Shown: positions 1 to 8,013, counted from the first letter of the stretch. The stretch: DNA of 13,293 bases from Pavlovales sp. CCMP2436 (GCA_026770615.1 MU631704.1:125555-138847), one strand, 5' to 3'. Notes: generated from the letters alone by a model not told the origin. A program made the numbers and translations.

Positions 1-4
1 CCAG

Positions 5-28
5 CACTCACACCAAAGGGTGTGAGTG
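5..28. repeat. Perfect 10-bp hairpin at the window edge
   Basis: CACTCACACC (5-14) and GGTGTGAGTG (19-28) are exact reverse complements around the 4-base loop AAAG. This is seen directly. No poly-T follows and the sequence before it is cut off by the window, so it could be a cruciform, the end of a repeat or part of a neighbouring transcript. Function unknown. Confidence 0.6.
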
Positions 29-371
29 TGTGCGCCCCGGCCCCCACGCCCCGCCTCGGCCGCGCCTCGGCCGCCGCAGCCCTGCCGTGGCGGCCGCAGG
101 GAGCAGCATCGTCTTCGTAGCCTTGGTAGCCTTGAGCGGCGTCTTCGTGACTCCTCTATCCAGAGGTCGGTTCGGTCCCTAAGGCGGATGGCATATTTTT
201 GTGTGCGTCTAGTGAGGTTCCGGGGGTCTTTGTGGACATGGATGTTCATAGCTTGGGTTTTCGCTTCTTCTATGACTGCCCTGCGGATGGTGGATGGAGT
301 GTGGGCTGGACCCTTCATCAGAGTCGGGTTTTCAGGATTGAAATTCTGCAGAAACGGTTACAACAGGCAGG
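29..371 (+). promoter_or_regulatory. Upstream region / presumed promoter and 5' UTR of the CFAP99-like gene
   Basis: No convincing coding region. The first ~130 bases are GC-rich with CGGCCGC-type runs, followed by short direct repetitions (TAGCCTTG twice near 119-135 and GTCTTCGT twice near 111-158). An AT-rich word, GCATATTTTTGTG, lies near 191. By position this should hold the promoter and leader of the gene starting at 372, but I recognise no defined core promoter element. Confidence 0.35.
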
Positions 372-3300
372 ATGGCGGCGTCGCTCCGCCCCGCTACGGG
401 TGGGGGAGGTGCTTCGCTCAAGCCAGCCGAGCTGCTGCCCGCGTGTATCGACATCCTCGGCACGTTCGAGCCGTCAAAGACCACGGTCGACGCCCACCAC
501 ATCGCTTACTGCGCGAGCCACAAGGTACCCCGCCACCCTGCGAGACCCGCGCTGCCGCTTCCGAACGCTTCCGAGGAGCCGCCTGCGCGCCGTCCGGCGG
601 GATGGCTGCGTGCAGATGCTGCCGGATGGAGGGATGCCGCTGATGCAGATCACTGCTTCGCTTCTATCCCTTGGCTGACGACGTGCTGTTCCCGCCAACG
701 CGCCCGCGTGCCCGCGCGCAGATCACCGACCCCACGGACGTCAAGTTCCTGCACCAGGTGGTCTACGGCTGCCAGCGGTACAAGCGGATGCTCAAGGTCT
801 TCCTCTCATCCTTTTACTTCAACCACTCGGGCGAGGCCGGGCGCTCGGACCAGTCGCTATACACCGTGCTCGCGTACCTGGCGATCCTGCGACTCGAGGA
901 GCTCTCGTTCGAGCAGTTCAAGCGGCTCGTGCTCTCGCAGGACTTCGTCAAGACGCGCGTCTTTCTGAAGTTCCTCTTCAACGAGGAATCGCTCACCAAG
1001 TGGCTCAAGGAGGGCTGGCTCACCCTCTACGAGCCTCACTACGTGCAGACCGAGCTTATCGACGAGGTTCTTAAGTTCGAGCCGCAGGTGCGCGACCTCG
1101 TCGACGAGCTGGACCGCAGGCAGGCGATGGCCGACGCGAAAAAGGCGGCCGAGGTGGAGGCGGCGATCGCGCTTTCGGAGGGGCGCGGTGGCATGGGCAA
1201 GCACACCGTGCCGCAGCCTTTCAACCTGACGCAGCCCGCGCCGCGCCTCGTGCCCGAGCCGACTGAGCTGGTCGCCATTCGCAACGAAAAGGCACTTGAG
1301 GGTTTGTCTTTGTACTGGTGTCATTTTATCCATTTTGTTCGATCTAGATATATTTTCGTGTTCACGCATTTTACTTATATGTTCTGCAAAAATTACACTT
1401 ATATTAAATGTTTTTGCGATAAGCCAATCAATTATTCAAACTTTTTAGGTGCCGCTCCGATCAAGGCGCGCAGCTGGAAGCGGCCGGAGGGCCCGCCGAA
1501 GGACCGGGTCGAGCTCGACAAGAAGATGGAGCAGAATCGAGTCGAGCTGCGCAAGAAGTACGCCGACCCGCGCGCCGGCCGCTTCGAGCTGCACGCTGAG
1601 AAGCGACCGACAAACCTCGAGGCGCTGCGTGCCGAGCAGCTCGCCAAGGTATTGTTACAACGAGTAATGTTTGATTTGACTATGATTACCGGGTATGTCT
1701 TGAGGGGGGGGAGGGGGTCAGTATGATTACAATTATGATCAATGGGGATAATGATTACCGGGTATGTCTTGAGGGGGGGGGTCATTATGCCAAGGTATGT
1801 AAAAACGTCCGGCCCCGAAAACGGTCTCCCGGACTCCAAGTGGTGCAGCAACAACATACTGATAGCCTGGGACCTTCTCCACGCACACGGAATCCGTCAT
1901 CATCCCCTCGTCGTCAGCTAAGGTTGCCCCCCCCCCACTCCCCCCACTCCCCCACCCACCCTCCCTTCTTTGAAATGCCCCCCCCCCTGCTTTAAAAGGT
2001 TGAGGTTTGCCAATGTGCTTATATGCGAATGTCGGTGACTAACCCCCCCCCTGCTTTAAAATGCCCCCCCACCCTGCTTTTTTAAAAGGTCGAGGCGGAG
2101 CACCCCTTCCACACCGAGCCGCCCAAGCCAGTGCCCAAGTGGGACGCCGACCAGGGCTTCGTCAAGCTCAACGTGGCCGCCATCCTGCGGGAGGACCAGG
2201 TGTATCGTCGCAAGCAGGCGGAGGAGGCCAAGCTGCTCAAGGCGTACGAGGAGGACCGCACGGACACAAAGGCGTTCGACTCGTGGGTCTCGCGCATGCG
2301 GCAGCAGGTGCGCGTGTGTGTGGGGGGGGGGGTTGATGTGTGCGTGTGCTTGTGTGTGTGTGTGTGCTGCTGGAGCTAGGACTCCGTTCCTTGGTTAATC
2401 CCTTGCCAGCAAGGGATTACCGATTATCCGACTCATTTTTTTATTCCAAATAACTGTAAACTGTAAACTGGTATTTAACCCGTACTGTTTCCCCCTTTTT
2501 TCGAGCAGGTGCGTGCTTGACCCCCCCCATGAGAAGATTTGAGCAGGGGTAGGAGTTTGTCGCCCCGATATTAGACCGAGGCCGCTGGGCGAGCTGCGCA
2601 TGAGCGCACGTCATTCTAATTTTATACCTCTGGCCCCACCTCCAGCCTGACACCTCGCCCTCCCCTCCACCCACACACACACACACACACAGGAGGAGAC
2701 GCAGGCGCGCGAGCTACTCGAGCGGCGCCGCGCCGAGCTGGTCCTCTCCGACGAGCTTGCCAAAGCGGCGACGGAAGCGTCCAAGCTCGAGAAGCGCGCG
2801 CTCGCCGCACGGATGCGGGCCGAAGCCGAGCTAGTAGCGGAGGAGCAGGAGCGCGCGCGCGAGGTGGAAGGCGAGGAGCGGCGCAGACAGGTGCGAGCTT
2901 GCCCCCCGCTTGCGAGCTTGCCCCCTGCTTGCGAGCTTGCCCCCCGCTTGCCCCCCACCCCCCCACCTCCTCCCACACCAACCCACCCACCCTTCGCCAC
3001 CCCCCGCCGCCCCGCGCCCACGCTCCCCCCCATCCCTTACTCCCACTCCCCGCCGCCGCGCCGCCACTCTTACTCGCATTCCCCACTCTGTAGGTGCTGG
3101 CCGTCGGCGAGATGCACCGCAACGGCGCGCTGGCGGTGGCCGAGGCAGAGCGCAGGCGGCACGAGGCCGCCGAGGCCGTGCGCGAGGAGTCCAAGGCCCT
3201 CGAGGCGGAGCGCAAGCGCGCGATGGCGGAGGAGGACGAGCGGCGGCAGGAGGTGATCCGCCAGATCCGCGCGCTCGAGCTCGTCCCCCGCAAGCGCGAG

Positions 3301-4749
3301 CGCGTCATCGACCCGACCTACGAGGCGGGCCACGGGCTACTGGAGGAGATGAGCCTCACTGAGCTGCGCGAGCGCCTCGCGATTGTCGCCGCGCGCGAAG
3401 TGCAGACGCGCGAGCTCAAGCGCGCCGAGATCGTGCGCGGCAAGCAGGAGCAGCAGCAGGAGCTCGCAGGCAGGATGGCGACGATCGCGGCGTACCGGCA
3501 GTTGGGCGCGGCGCAGGCGGAGGATGAGCGGAGCAAGGCCAAGGCCGAGCGCGATCAGAAGGCGGAGGCGGAGAAGCGACGGCGTGAGGAGGCGACGCTC
3601 AAGCTCGAGGTCGCGCGCGAGGGACTGCGTGCGAAGGGGCGGGAGGCGGAGGCCGCACTCGCCGCCGAGCTGCGCCAGATCAAGCTCAAGAACCAGTTCC
3701 TCGGCGCGAACAAGGAGGCGGTCGAGGCCGACAAGTTCGCGTCGCTCGAGAGCGGCATGCGCCGCGAGGCCTCGGCGCTGCAGCAGAACGCGCAGGACGA
3801 GAGCAGGCGCAAGGCGCAGATCCGCGAGCGCGAGGTGCGCCCCTCTCCCCCCCCCGCACACACACACACGCGCGTGTTATCGCTCGGCACGGCCGTGTGC
3901 CAAAAGGAGGGAGGGTGGGTCACCCAGGGCACATCCTACCAGCGTCACCCGCGCATGCGGCTGTAACGGTCTGCCCGACGCGCGCGCCCGTCTCCAGCCT
4001 GCCCACTCAACAGTACATTCGATAATGCGTAACTAGTCTGCGCTGATGTGTACGTGCAGAGTCTCCTGCTTCCCACACTCACACTGCCTACACGCCAGAT
4101 GTTTGACTGCCGCAGCTGAGTGTCAGTTTACCTCCCCCCCCCCGCGCTCACCCGCGTGCAGATCGTCCAGCGTGATAAGCTCGCAGCCGCCGCAGCCAGA
4201 GAGCGGTCGGATAAGGCGGCCAACCAGGCGCTCCGCTTCACCAACAGTGGCTTCGAGGCGAAGCTGTCCAACCGGCAGACCGTGGAGAAGAAACGGGATA
4301 CGGCCGCGGCTGAGCGCGCCAACAAGGTGGCGGCCCACGAGGCGTATGCGGAAATGTACCCGTACATCGATGGTGCGCTGCTCCGCCCACCGACTGCGTT
4401 CACCCGCAACGCGCCCTGGAAACTGCACTCGCACCTTCCGACGCTGTCTTCGGGCGCTCGCCTCACGCGGCTTCACGGCATACCCCCCCCTCCCCCCCTC
4501 CCTTCCGCGCGAACAGCCATCGCCAACGAGAGCAGGGCGCACGCGCAGGAGCTGCGTGGGATCAAGGAGGCGCAGGTGGCCTCTTCGACGCACTCCGCAT
4601 CCGTGGGTTTCCTCTCGGCGGCGGCGAGTAGTTTGCGATTGGGCAACACTGTGCAGGATCCGCAGTCGAGCCAACTCGCAGGCACGCTGAGCCAGTCGTC
4701 GCTCGCATGCGGCGGGACTACGGCACTCGGCTTGCCTCAGATCGGCTAG
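372..4749 (+). CDS. CFAP99: CFAP99-like cilia- and flagella-associated protein, 8 exons
   Basis: Axonemal protein of motile cilia; from memory CFAP99 is linked to the central apparatus. Exons: 372-524, 722-1301, 1449-1648, 2089-2307, 2693-2890, 3094-3834, 4162-4372, 4517-4749. All seven junctions are GT-AG and join in phase, giving ~844 residues and a TAG stop at 4747. Residues ~61-180 form the conserved helical block (LHQVVYGCQRYKRMLKVFL, then SLYTVLAYLAILRLEELSF and WLKEGWLTLYEPHYVQTELI). A Pro-rich linker follows at ~215-235 (PFNLTQPAPRLVPEP). Residues ~310-765 are a charged Ala/Glu/Arg/Lys coiled coil, with AEMYPYIDG near 760 and a Ser/Ala-rich tail. The ATG at 372 has A at -3 and G at +4. 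No signal peptide or membrane segment. The family call rests on recognition of the N-terminal block. The least certain points are the exon 2 acceptor and whether intron 7 is spliced. No inactivating change is seen. Confidence 0.8.
525..721 (+). other. Intron 1 of CFAP99-like gene (197 nt)
   Basis: GTACCC donor after ...CASHK and GCGCGCAG acceptor before ATCACCGAC. This phase-0 joining gives HHIAYCASHK-ITDPTDVKFL and keeps the frame. An identical AG|ATCAC acceptor at 647-648 would shift the frame from this donor, so I chose 721. The intron is GC-rich and open in one frame. Confidence 0.65.
1302..1448 (+). other. Intron 2 of CFAP99-like gene (147 nt, AT-rich)
   Basis: Phase-1 intron, GTTTGT...CTTTTTAG, joining ...EKALE-G-AAPIKARSW. 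It is 49 codons long and has no in-frame stop, so retention would add an aromatic, Cys-rich insert. Its composition changes abruptly from GC-rich exon to strongly AT-rich, unlike the C-rich or CA/TG-rich introns 3-6. It ends in a good pyrimidine tract. Confidence 0.85.
1649..2088 (+). other. Intron 3 of CFAP99-like gene (440 nt) with internal repeats
   Basis: Phase 0, AAG|GTATTG...TTTTTTAAAAG|GTCGAG. The 5' half carries two copies of a block starting ATGATTACCGGGTATGTCTT and ending in a long G run (from about 1682 and 1750). The 3' half carries long C runs and three copies of a CCCTGCTTT(A)-type block near 1986, 2050 and 2072. G runs in the first part and C runs in the last part could pair. 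No gene lies inside. Confidence 0.85.
2308..2692 (+). other. Intron 4 of CFAP99-like gene (385 nt) with complementary ends
   Basis: Phase 0, CAGCAG|GTGCGC...CACACACAG|GAGGAG. The first ~65 bases are GT repeats plus a G run, and the last ~35 bases are a CCCTCCACCC stretch followed by (CA)n, so the intron termini are extensively complementary. The middle is AT-richer and has no coding signal. Confidence 0.85.
2891..3093 (+). repeat. Intron 5 of CFAP99-like gene (203 nt) with a 19-bp tandem repeat
   Basis: Phase 0, AGACAG|GTGCGA...CACTCTGTAG|GTGCTG. Three tandem 19-bp units (2893-2911, 2912-2930, 2931-2949; GCGAGCTTGCCCCCCGCTT with one or two changes) start two bases into the intron. The rest is a C-rich pyrimidine tract up to the acceptor. 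Confidence 0.85.
3835..4161 (+). other. Intron 6 of CFAP99-like gene (327 nt)
   Basis: Phase 0, CGCGAG|GTGCGC...CCGCGTGCAG|ATCGTC. It has C runs just inside both ends, a short (CA)n tract at ~3858-3870 and a GGCACGGCCGTGTGCC near-palindrome at ~3886. One frame stays open for 44 codons past the donor, but the C-tract and CA repeat argue against coding. Confidence 0.8.
4373..4516 (+). other. Probable intron 7 of CFAP99-like gene (144 nt)
   Basis: Phase 1, ATCGATG|GTGCGC...GCGAACAG|CCATCGCC, giving YPYID-A-IANESRAHA. The length is a multiple of three with no in-frame stop, so an unspliced read-through of 48 residues is also possible. The GTGCGC donor shared with introns 4 and 6 and a C-rich tract at ~4483-4500 favour splicing. 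Confidence 0.6.
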
Positions 4750-4775
4750 TCTATACTCAGGCTAGTCTATACTCA
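4744..4775. repeat. 16-bp tandem duplication over the CFAP99 stop codon
   Basis: GGCTAGTCTATACTCA occurs twice in perfect tandem (4744-4759 and 4760-4775). The first copy contains the TAG stop of the CFAP99-like gene. Because the unit is 16 bp, the second TAG is out of frame. Confidence 0.9.
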
Positions 4776-4781
4776 AGGGTG

Positions 4782-4833
4782 TACAGCGTGTCGCGGGCAA
4801 TAAGAAGCCCGAAGTGTTAAGAAGCTGAGCCTC
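4782..4833 (+). mobile_element. Solitary transposon terminal repeat, same family as the 11641-11807 MITE
   Basis: TA followed by CAGCGTGTCGCGGGCAATAA and then AAGAAGCTGAGCCTC. It matches the MITE end at 11785-11807 (reverse complement) at 20 of 23 positions over the tip, and the inner GTGTTNAGAAGCTGAGCCTC segment is shared too. This is the third copy of this end in the window. I found no facing partner nearby, so it is a solo or decayed end, 32 bases after the CFAP99 stop. Confidence 0.7.
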
Positions 4834-4848
4834 GTTTTTTTCGGGCTT
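4805..4848. repeat. 9-bp inverted repeat with 26-nt loop
   Basis: AAGCCCGAA (4805-4813) and TTCGGGCTT (4840-4848) are exact reverse complements. The second arm is preceded by a T run and ends in TTTT. It overlaps the transposon end and may be part of that element. It might sit in the CFAP99 3' UTR, where I see no clear AATAAA signal. Confidence 0.5.
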
Positions 4849-4849
4849 T

Positions 4850-5345
4850 TTGCAATGATAGCCTTTAATCCCTTTTGACGCAAGCCTAGGTGAACCGTGT
4901 TAACTAAGTACGTTCTAGTATCCTCGTGGGGTAAGAGCAGTCTGCGCGCGTGAGCACACCGGCTGCTCGCCTCGCCTTTCCAAGGGGAGGATGCCGCCCC
5001 GAAGGGGACGGCGGTGCGGGCGAGCGGTGCGGCGTGAGAGCGTGGCATACCCCAAAAGGCGCGTGTTGTATGGAATTGCATTGGCCATCGATGTGCGAAG
5101 AGTGACGCTTGTTCATACTGCATATGTTATTATAATAGCATGTTAAAATTCGTCAACCTGGTCCTTTCAGGTTTGAGTTGCAGCGTCGAAAGTTTACCTT
5201 ATCGATCGGGCATGCCGTCAGGCCAGATGGTGACAGAGCGTCTGAAGTATGTTTATACTATTGGCTGCTCGTATGAAGAGCAATCCTCCTTGTAACATGT
5301 CGAAAGAGGAGCTTTTGGCAGCGCAGGTTGTAAATGCAAAATAAT
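4850..5345. other. Intergenic stretch without a convincing gene
   Basis: Mixed composition, with a GC-rich patch at ~4930-5045 inside AT-richer DNA. A 116-codon open frame on the minus strand covers 4773-5123, but it runs through the transposon end at 4782-4833 and shows no recognisable domain, so I do not call it. Nothing else stands out. Confidence 0.5.
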
Positions 5346-5595
5346 GATAAGTGCGTGAACAGTACAAAACTTGCTGTTCCTTTTACATGTGCAGCAGTGT
5401 GTAAGATGGCGTTTACAAGCTGTAGTTTTATCGGGTGTGCAGTGAGATTTTTCTGATTTTTGTGCGTAGGTGTGTGTGCGTGTGTGTGTGTGCGTGTTAC
5501 GTATTAGTGAAATACTGATAAGTGCGTGAACTGAACAAAAATTGCTGCTCCTTTTACATGTGCAACAGTGTGTACGATGGCGTTTATACGCTGTT
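5346..5595. repeat. Diverged ~79-bp direct repeat, 171 bp apart
   Basis: Copies at 5346-5424 and 5517-5595 both start GATAAGTGCGTGAAC and share CCTTTTACATGTGCA, CAGTGTGTA and GATGGCGTTTA. Scattered substitutions separate them. Between them lies a TG microsatellite (about 5471-5497). The equal offset suggests an old tandem duplication of a ~171-bp unit. Confidence 0.85.
5471..5497. repeat. TG/CA microsatellite
   Basis: Interrupted (TG)n tract with GC dinucleotide interruptions, inside the spacer between the two direct repeat copies. Confidence 0.85.
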
Positions 5596-6640
5596 GGTAG
5601 CTCCTGCACGCTACATTATTTACGAATGAGGGCTCTCATTAGGCTACCGCGGCGCTCACGTCAGGCCACTGGCGTGAATGAGAGATACGTTGGCAAACGC
5701 TGTGCTTTGCTAGGTAAGTGCGAAATCGCTTTAGCATCGCTAATAGCCTCGCTAGCGTGCGCGTCCGCGTTAAGAATTGCGTGTCTATCGTGACGTGATT
5801 CGCTGCGATTTGTGGATTGCATGACAAGGCTGCACTCAGCCAAAGGATCGGTGCGGCATTGCCGGTTCGATCTAGCGTTCGTCATTGACTAGAATTGTAT
5901 TGCGTGATGAAGTTTTGCACAACGGGTGTAATATACTGTATCATCTGTTTGAGCTATTTTACAAGCGAGCATGCGTTTGAAGCTCGAGCTACTAGTAAAC
6001 TCGTGTGCTCAAATTGACGTGCAAAGGACGACTCGTCTGGAGTATATTCCCGCCTTTGCTGCGTGTTGGCATGAAGCTCTCCGACTCAGATTTTGTGTAA
6101 CTTGCGAAGCTGCTGGAGCCGCTATTATGTGTGTATTACTATATTCTCTGGGACGTCGTCAGTGATAATTGGACATCCAGGCATGGCTTAGGTATTAGCC
6201 TGCCGGTAGTTTCCATTGTTATGCGTAGTGTCGTTCGTTATATTAGCTACAGCAGGACCTGCCCATTTTAGACCGGTGGACTGTTCTCGAGATCGTGAAG
6301 TGATCAATGATATCAATCGCCAACTATCTATAGGCGGCTTGGGAGTGCTTAACATTAGGTGTCCGCCCATAGACGTCGCAAATTGTTCACTATTGCTTAC
6401 TACGCGCGATTAGCCTTAGAAAAACCCGTAATAAACAAAAACAAGTGAAAGGATCACTTCATTTTGCCGTAAAGATAGCAGTATTGTGTCGATCCGTTTG
6501 GCCAGCTGTAAGTTAGGAAGGACGTTTCCTATCTGATTTGCAATTTGCGCAACTGAGTTAAATGAAGGGCTTTCCTTATTGCTTAACTTAGACAGTCAGT
6601 GTCTGTAACGTGACGCGATGGACAGCAGTGTGTGAAGTAC
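5596..6640. other. AT-richer intergenic stretch without a convincing gene
   Basis: Only short open frames (about 60-85 codons) appear on either strand. None shows a family signature, and stop codons and composition look random. A small hairpin AAGTGA/TCACTT lies at ~6444-6461. I looked for tRNA-like folds and found none that hold together. Confidence 0.5.
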
Positions 6641-6649
6641 ATATGCATT

Positions 6650-6913
6650 TCACTCTTCAACCAGTCCTTCCACCGCGTCCCCGCGCTGCGGCCCGCGCCC
6701 TACACGCGCAAACGAGTTCTCGACACTCAAAACCCCATTGCTTCCCAGCGAAACGTCACCGCTGGGATCACCAATGAACTCGCTTGCTCGCGCACTGTCG
6801 GGCGGCCCCGCGTTGCGCAGCGACGTCAGCGCTTTGTTTTCGGCTTCCTCATCATCCACCACTTCTACCAGCTCCCTACTTCGGCGTAGCGCGTAGGAGC
6901 CTGCGTCGGAGTA
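6650..6913 (-). other. Weak coding-like fragment, minus strand
   Basis: An open stretch of about 87 codons on the minus strand in a GC-richer island within AT-rich DNA. It has a protein-like composition (VVDDEEAENKALTSLRNAGP near its middle, then Gly, Ser and Val-rich) and ends in TGA at 6650. No ATG lies in the frame, so it could only be an internal exon or a relic. I recognise no family. A plus-strand frame over nearly the same interval weakens the case. Confidence 0.15.
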
Positions 6914-7036
6914 CTAAGATCAGCCTGACTTAAATTGAAACGTACCGCCAGCCCGAACCCCCTTCATTAATATATGCATCTCATTGTCATTGAGTTCTAG
7001 CTTGGCTAAAAGTAAACGCGTTGACACACAGTTACG

Positions 7037-7064
7037 TTATTATAACGAATCGTTGTTATAATAA
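7037..7064. repeat. 10-bp palindrome, AT-rich
   Basis: TTATTATAAC (7037-7046) and GTTATAATAA (7055-7064) are perfect reverse complements around GAATCGTT. Surrounding DNA is AT-rich and has no gene. Confidence 0.75.
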
Positions 7065-7259
7065 TTGGCGTGCAAAAAGCGAAAAGTTTTGAGCGAGCGT
7101 TGACGGGTTTGACTTGGGTTTGACGACTAAGCTCAAGCGATGGTTGATGATGCAAACTGACTATTGGCTAATTAAAAGGCTAAACTGGCTACGTTTGAAG
7201 GCTAACCCTTGGCTGTTGAACTTATGAAGGGCTTCCTAACTAGTTGAGTGTTGAGTATT

Positions 7260-7342
7260 GTCAGTGAGTGAACAACACCTGTTGAACCATGCTGAGCCGC
7301 TATATATTTATGATAGAGATTCAAGCTGGCGTCTGACTGTTC

Positions 7343-7375
<33 letters not shown>

Positions 7376-7449
7376 GTATTGAATGAAGGGCTGCCCCTAA
7401 GTTTATTAGCGGCTCAGCATGGTTTAACAGGTGGTGTTCACTCACTGAC
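7260..7449. mobile_element. 190-bp foldback (MITE-like) element with 43-bp terminal inverted repeats
   Basis: The left arm 7260-7302 begins GTCAGTGAGTGAACA and the right arm 7407-7449 is its reverse complement at 41 of 43 positions. The loop holds a (TA)n microsatellite and a copy of AAGGGCTGCCCCT. TT lies just outside both ends (7258-7259 and 7450-7451), too short to prove a target duplication. There is no coding capacity, as expected of a non-autonomous element. I cannot assign a superfamily. Confidence 0.85.
7343..7379. repeat. (TA)n microsatellite in the foldback loop
   Basis: A TA repeat of about 37 bases with two TG interruptions near its 3' end, central to the foldback element. Confidence 0.9.
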
Positions 7450-7479
7450 TTGGTCGACGTCAGATAGCCGGCGGACATA

Positions 7480-7525
7480 AAGGGCTGCCCCTGCTGAGTA
7501 CGAAGGGTTGCCCCTGCTGAGTACG
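7480..7525. repeat. 23-bp tandem repeat, two copies
   Basis: Units 7480-7502 and 7503-7525 (AAGGGCTGCCCCT then GCTGAGTACG) differ at one base. A partial copy of the first 13 bases occurs at 7386-7398 inside the foldback loop. Confidence 0.9.
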
Positions 7526-8013
7526 ATCGATGAGTCGAGGGAGGAGGAGGAGGAGGAGGAGAAAGAGGAGGAGGATGACGACGAGTACGAGAAGGAGGAG
7601 GAGGAGGGCGAGGATGTGGTGGAGGCGGGGGCGAGGCGGGGGCAGAGGAGGAGAAAGCACAGCCCGAGGGAGTTGCCTGTCGAACTCACTGCCGGCCTCA
7701 CGATCTACTTTGGTGCCCGATCGATCAGCGGGAAGTTGTAGCTCGTCAAGCACCTTGATCACCGGACCCTCCCCCCGTCCCTCCGCATGCAGATTGTGAC
7801 GGGCCACCATGACGACGGGCGCGACTGGCTGATGGACGGGCTCAGCCGGTGGAGCCAGGGCCGGCCGTGGCAGTTTGCGTATCCCGACGAGCGGGTCAAA
7901 TTGTAGGGCCCGCAGCCTACGCCCGGGCAGAGGCAGGCCGTCCCCATGCAACGCCTAGAGGACGTCGATGCGCTTGCTAAATATGTATTTAGTCGCACGA
8001 TATTAATCCAGGT
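7508..8013 (+). pseudogene. Acidic, GC-rich coding-like fragment with two in-frame TAGs
   Basis: One plus-strand frame stays coding-like across about 7508-8013. It begins with an acidic tract encoded by GAG/GAA triplets (about 7538-7615), then RRGQRRRKHSPRELPVEL and ELTAGLTIYFGARSISGKL. A TAG falls at 7739-7741. It continues with HHDDGRDWLMDGLSRWSQ and GRPWQFAYPDERVKL, a second TAG at 7904-7906, then a Gln/Pro-rich stretch. CAG|GTATAA at about 8012 resembles a splice donor. It is GC-rich between AT-rich flanks. I do not recognise a family. It could be an exon relic of a transposon gene, or chance. The 163-codon minus-strand frame opposite (7460-7951) owes its Leu/Ser runs to the GAG repeat. 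Confidence 0.3.

Noticed and set aside
26..643. Plus-strand ORFs upstream of and overlapping exon 1 (26-643 and 199-678)
   Set aside because: Arg/Pro-rich low-complexity translation typical of GC-rich shadow frames, no domain, and overlap of the better supported CFAP99 start.
647..648. Alternative acceptor for CFAP99 exon 2
   Set aside because: It has the same AG|ATCAC context but puts exon 2 out of phase with exon 1, whereas 721 keeps the frame.
857..1369. 170-codon minus-strand ORF inside the CFAP99-like gene
   Set aside because: Shadow of GC-rich exon 2; the plus strand carries the recognised conserved block and continues across splice sites.
4805..4848. Rho-independent terminator (hairpin near T runs)
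   Set aside because: The genome is clearly eukaryotic, the loop is 26 nt and the structure overlaps a transposon end.
4773..5123. 116-codon minus-strand ORF
   Set aside because: It runs through the transposon end, has no recognisable domain and has weak coding composition.
5346..5595. CRISPR-like array
   Set aside because: Only two diverged copies, too long and with a single microsatellite spacer.
5860..5880. tRNA T-loop-like GGTTCGATC
   Set aside because: No matching acceptor stem, D arm or anticodon arm could be drawn around it.
6216..6413. 65-codon plus-strand ORF and its minus-strand shadow (6188-6370)
   Set aside because: Short, no family signature, and competing frames on both strands in AT-rich DNA.
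7460..7951. 163-codon minus-strand ORF with a Leu-rich, membrane-like stretch
   Set aside because: The Leu/Ser run is the antisense of the GAG/GAA repeat, and the plus-strand frame looks more protein-like.
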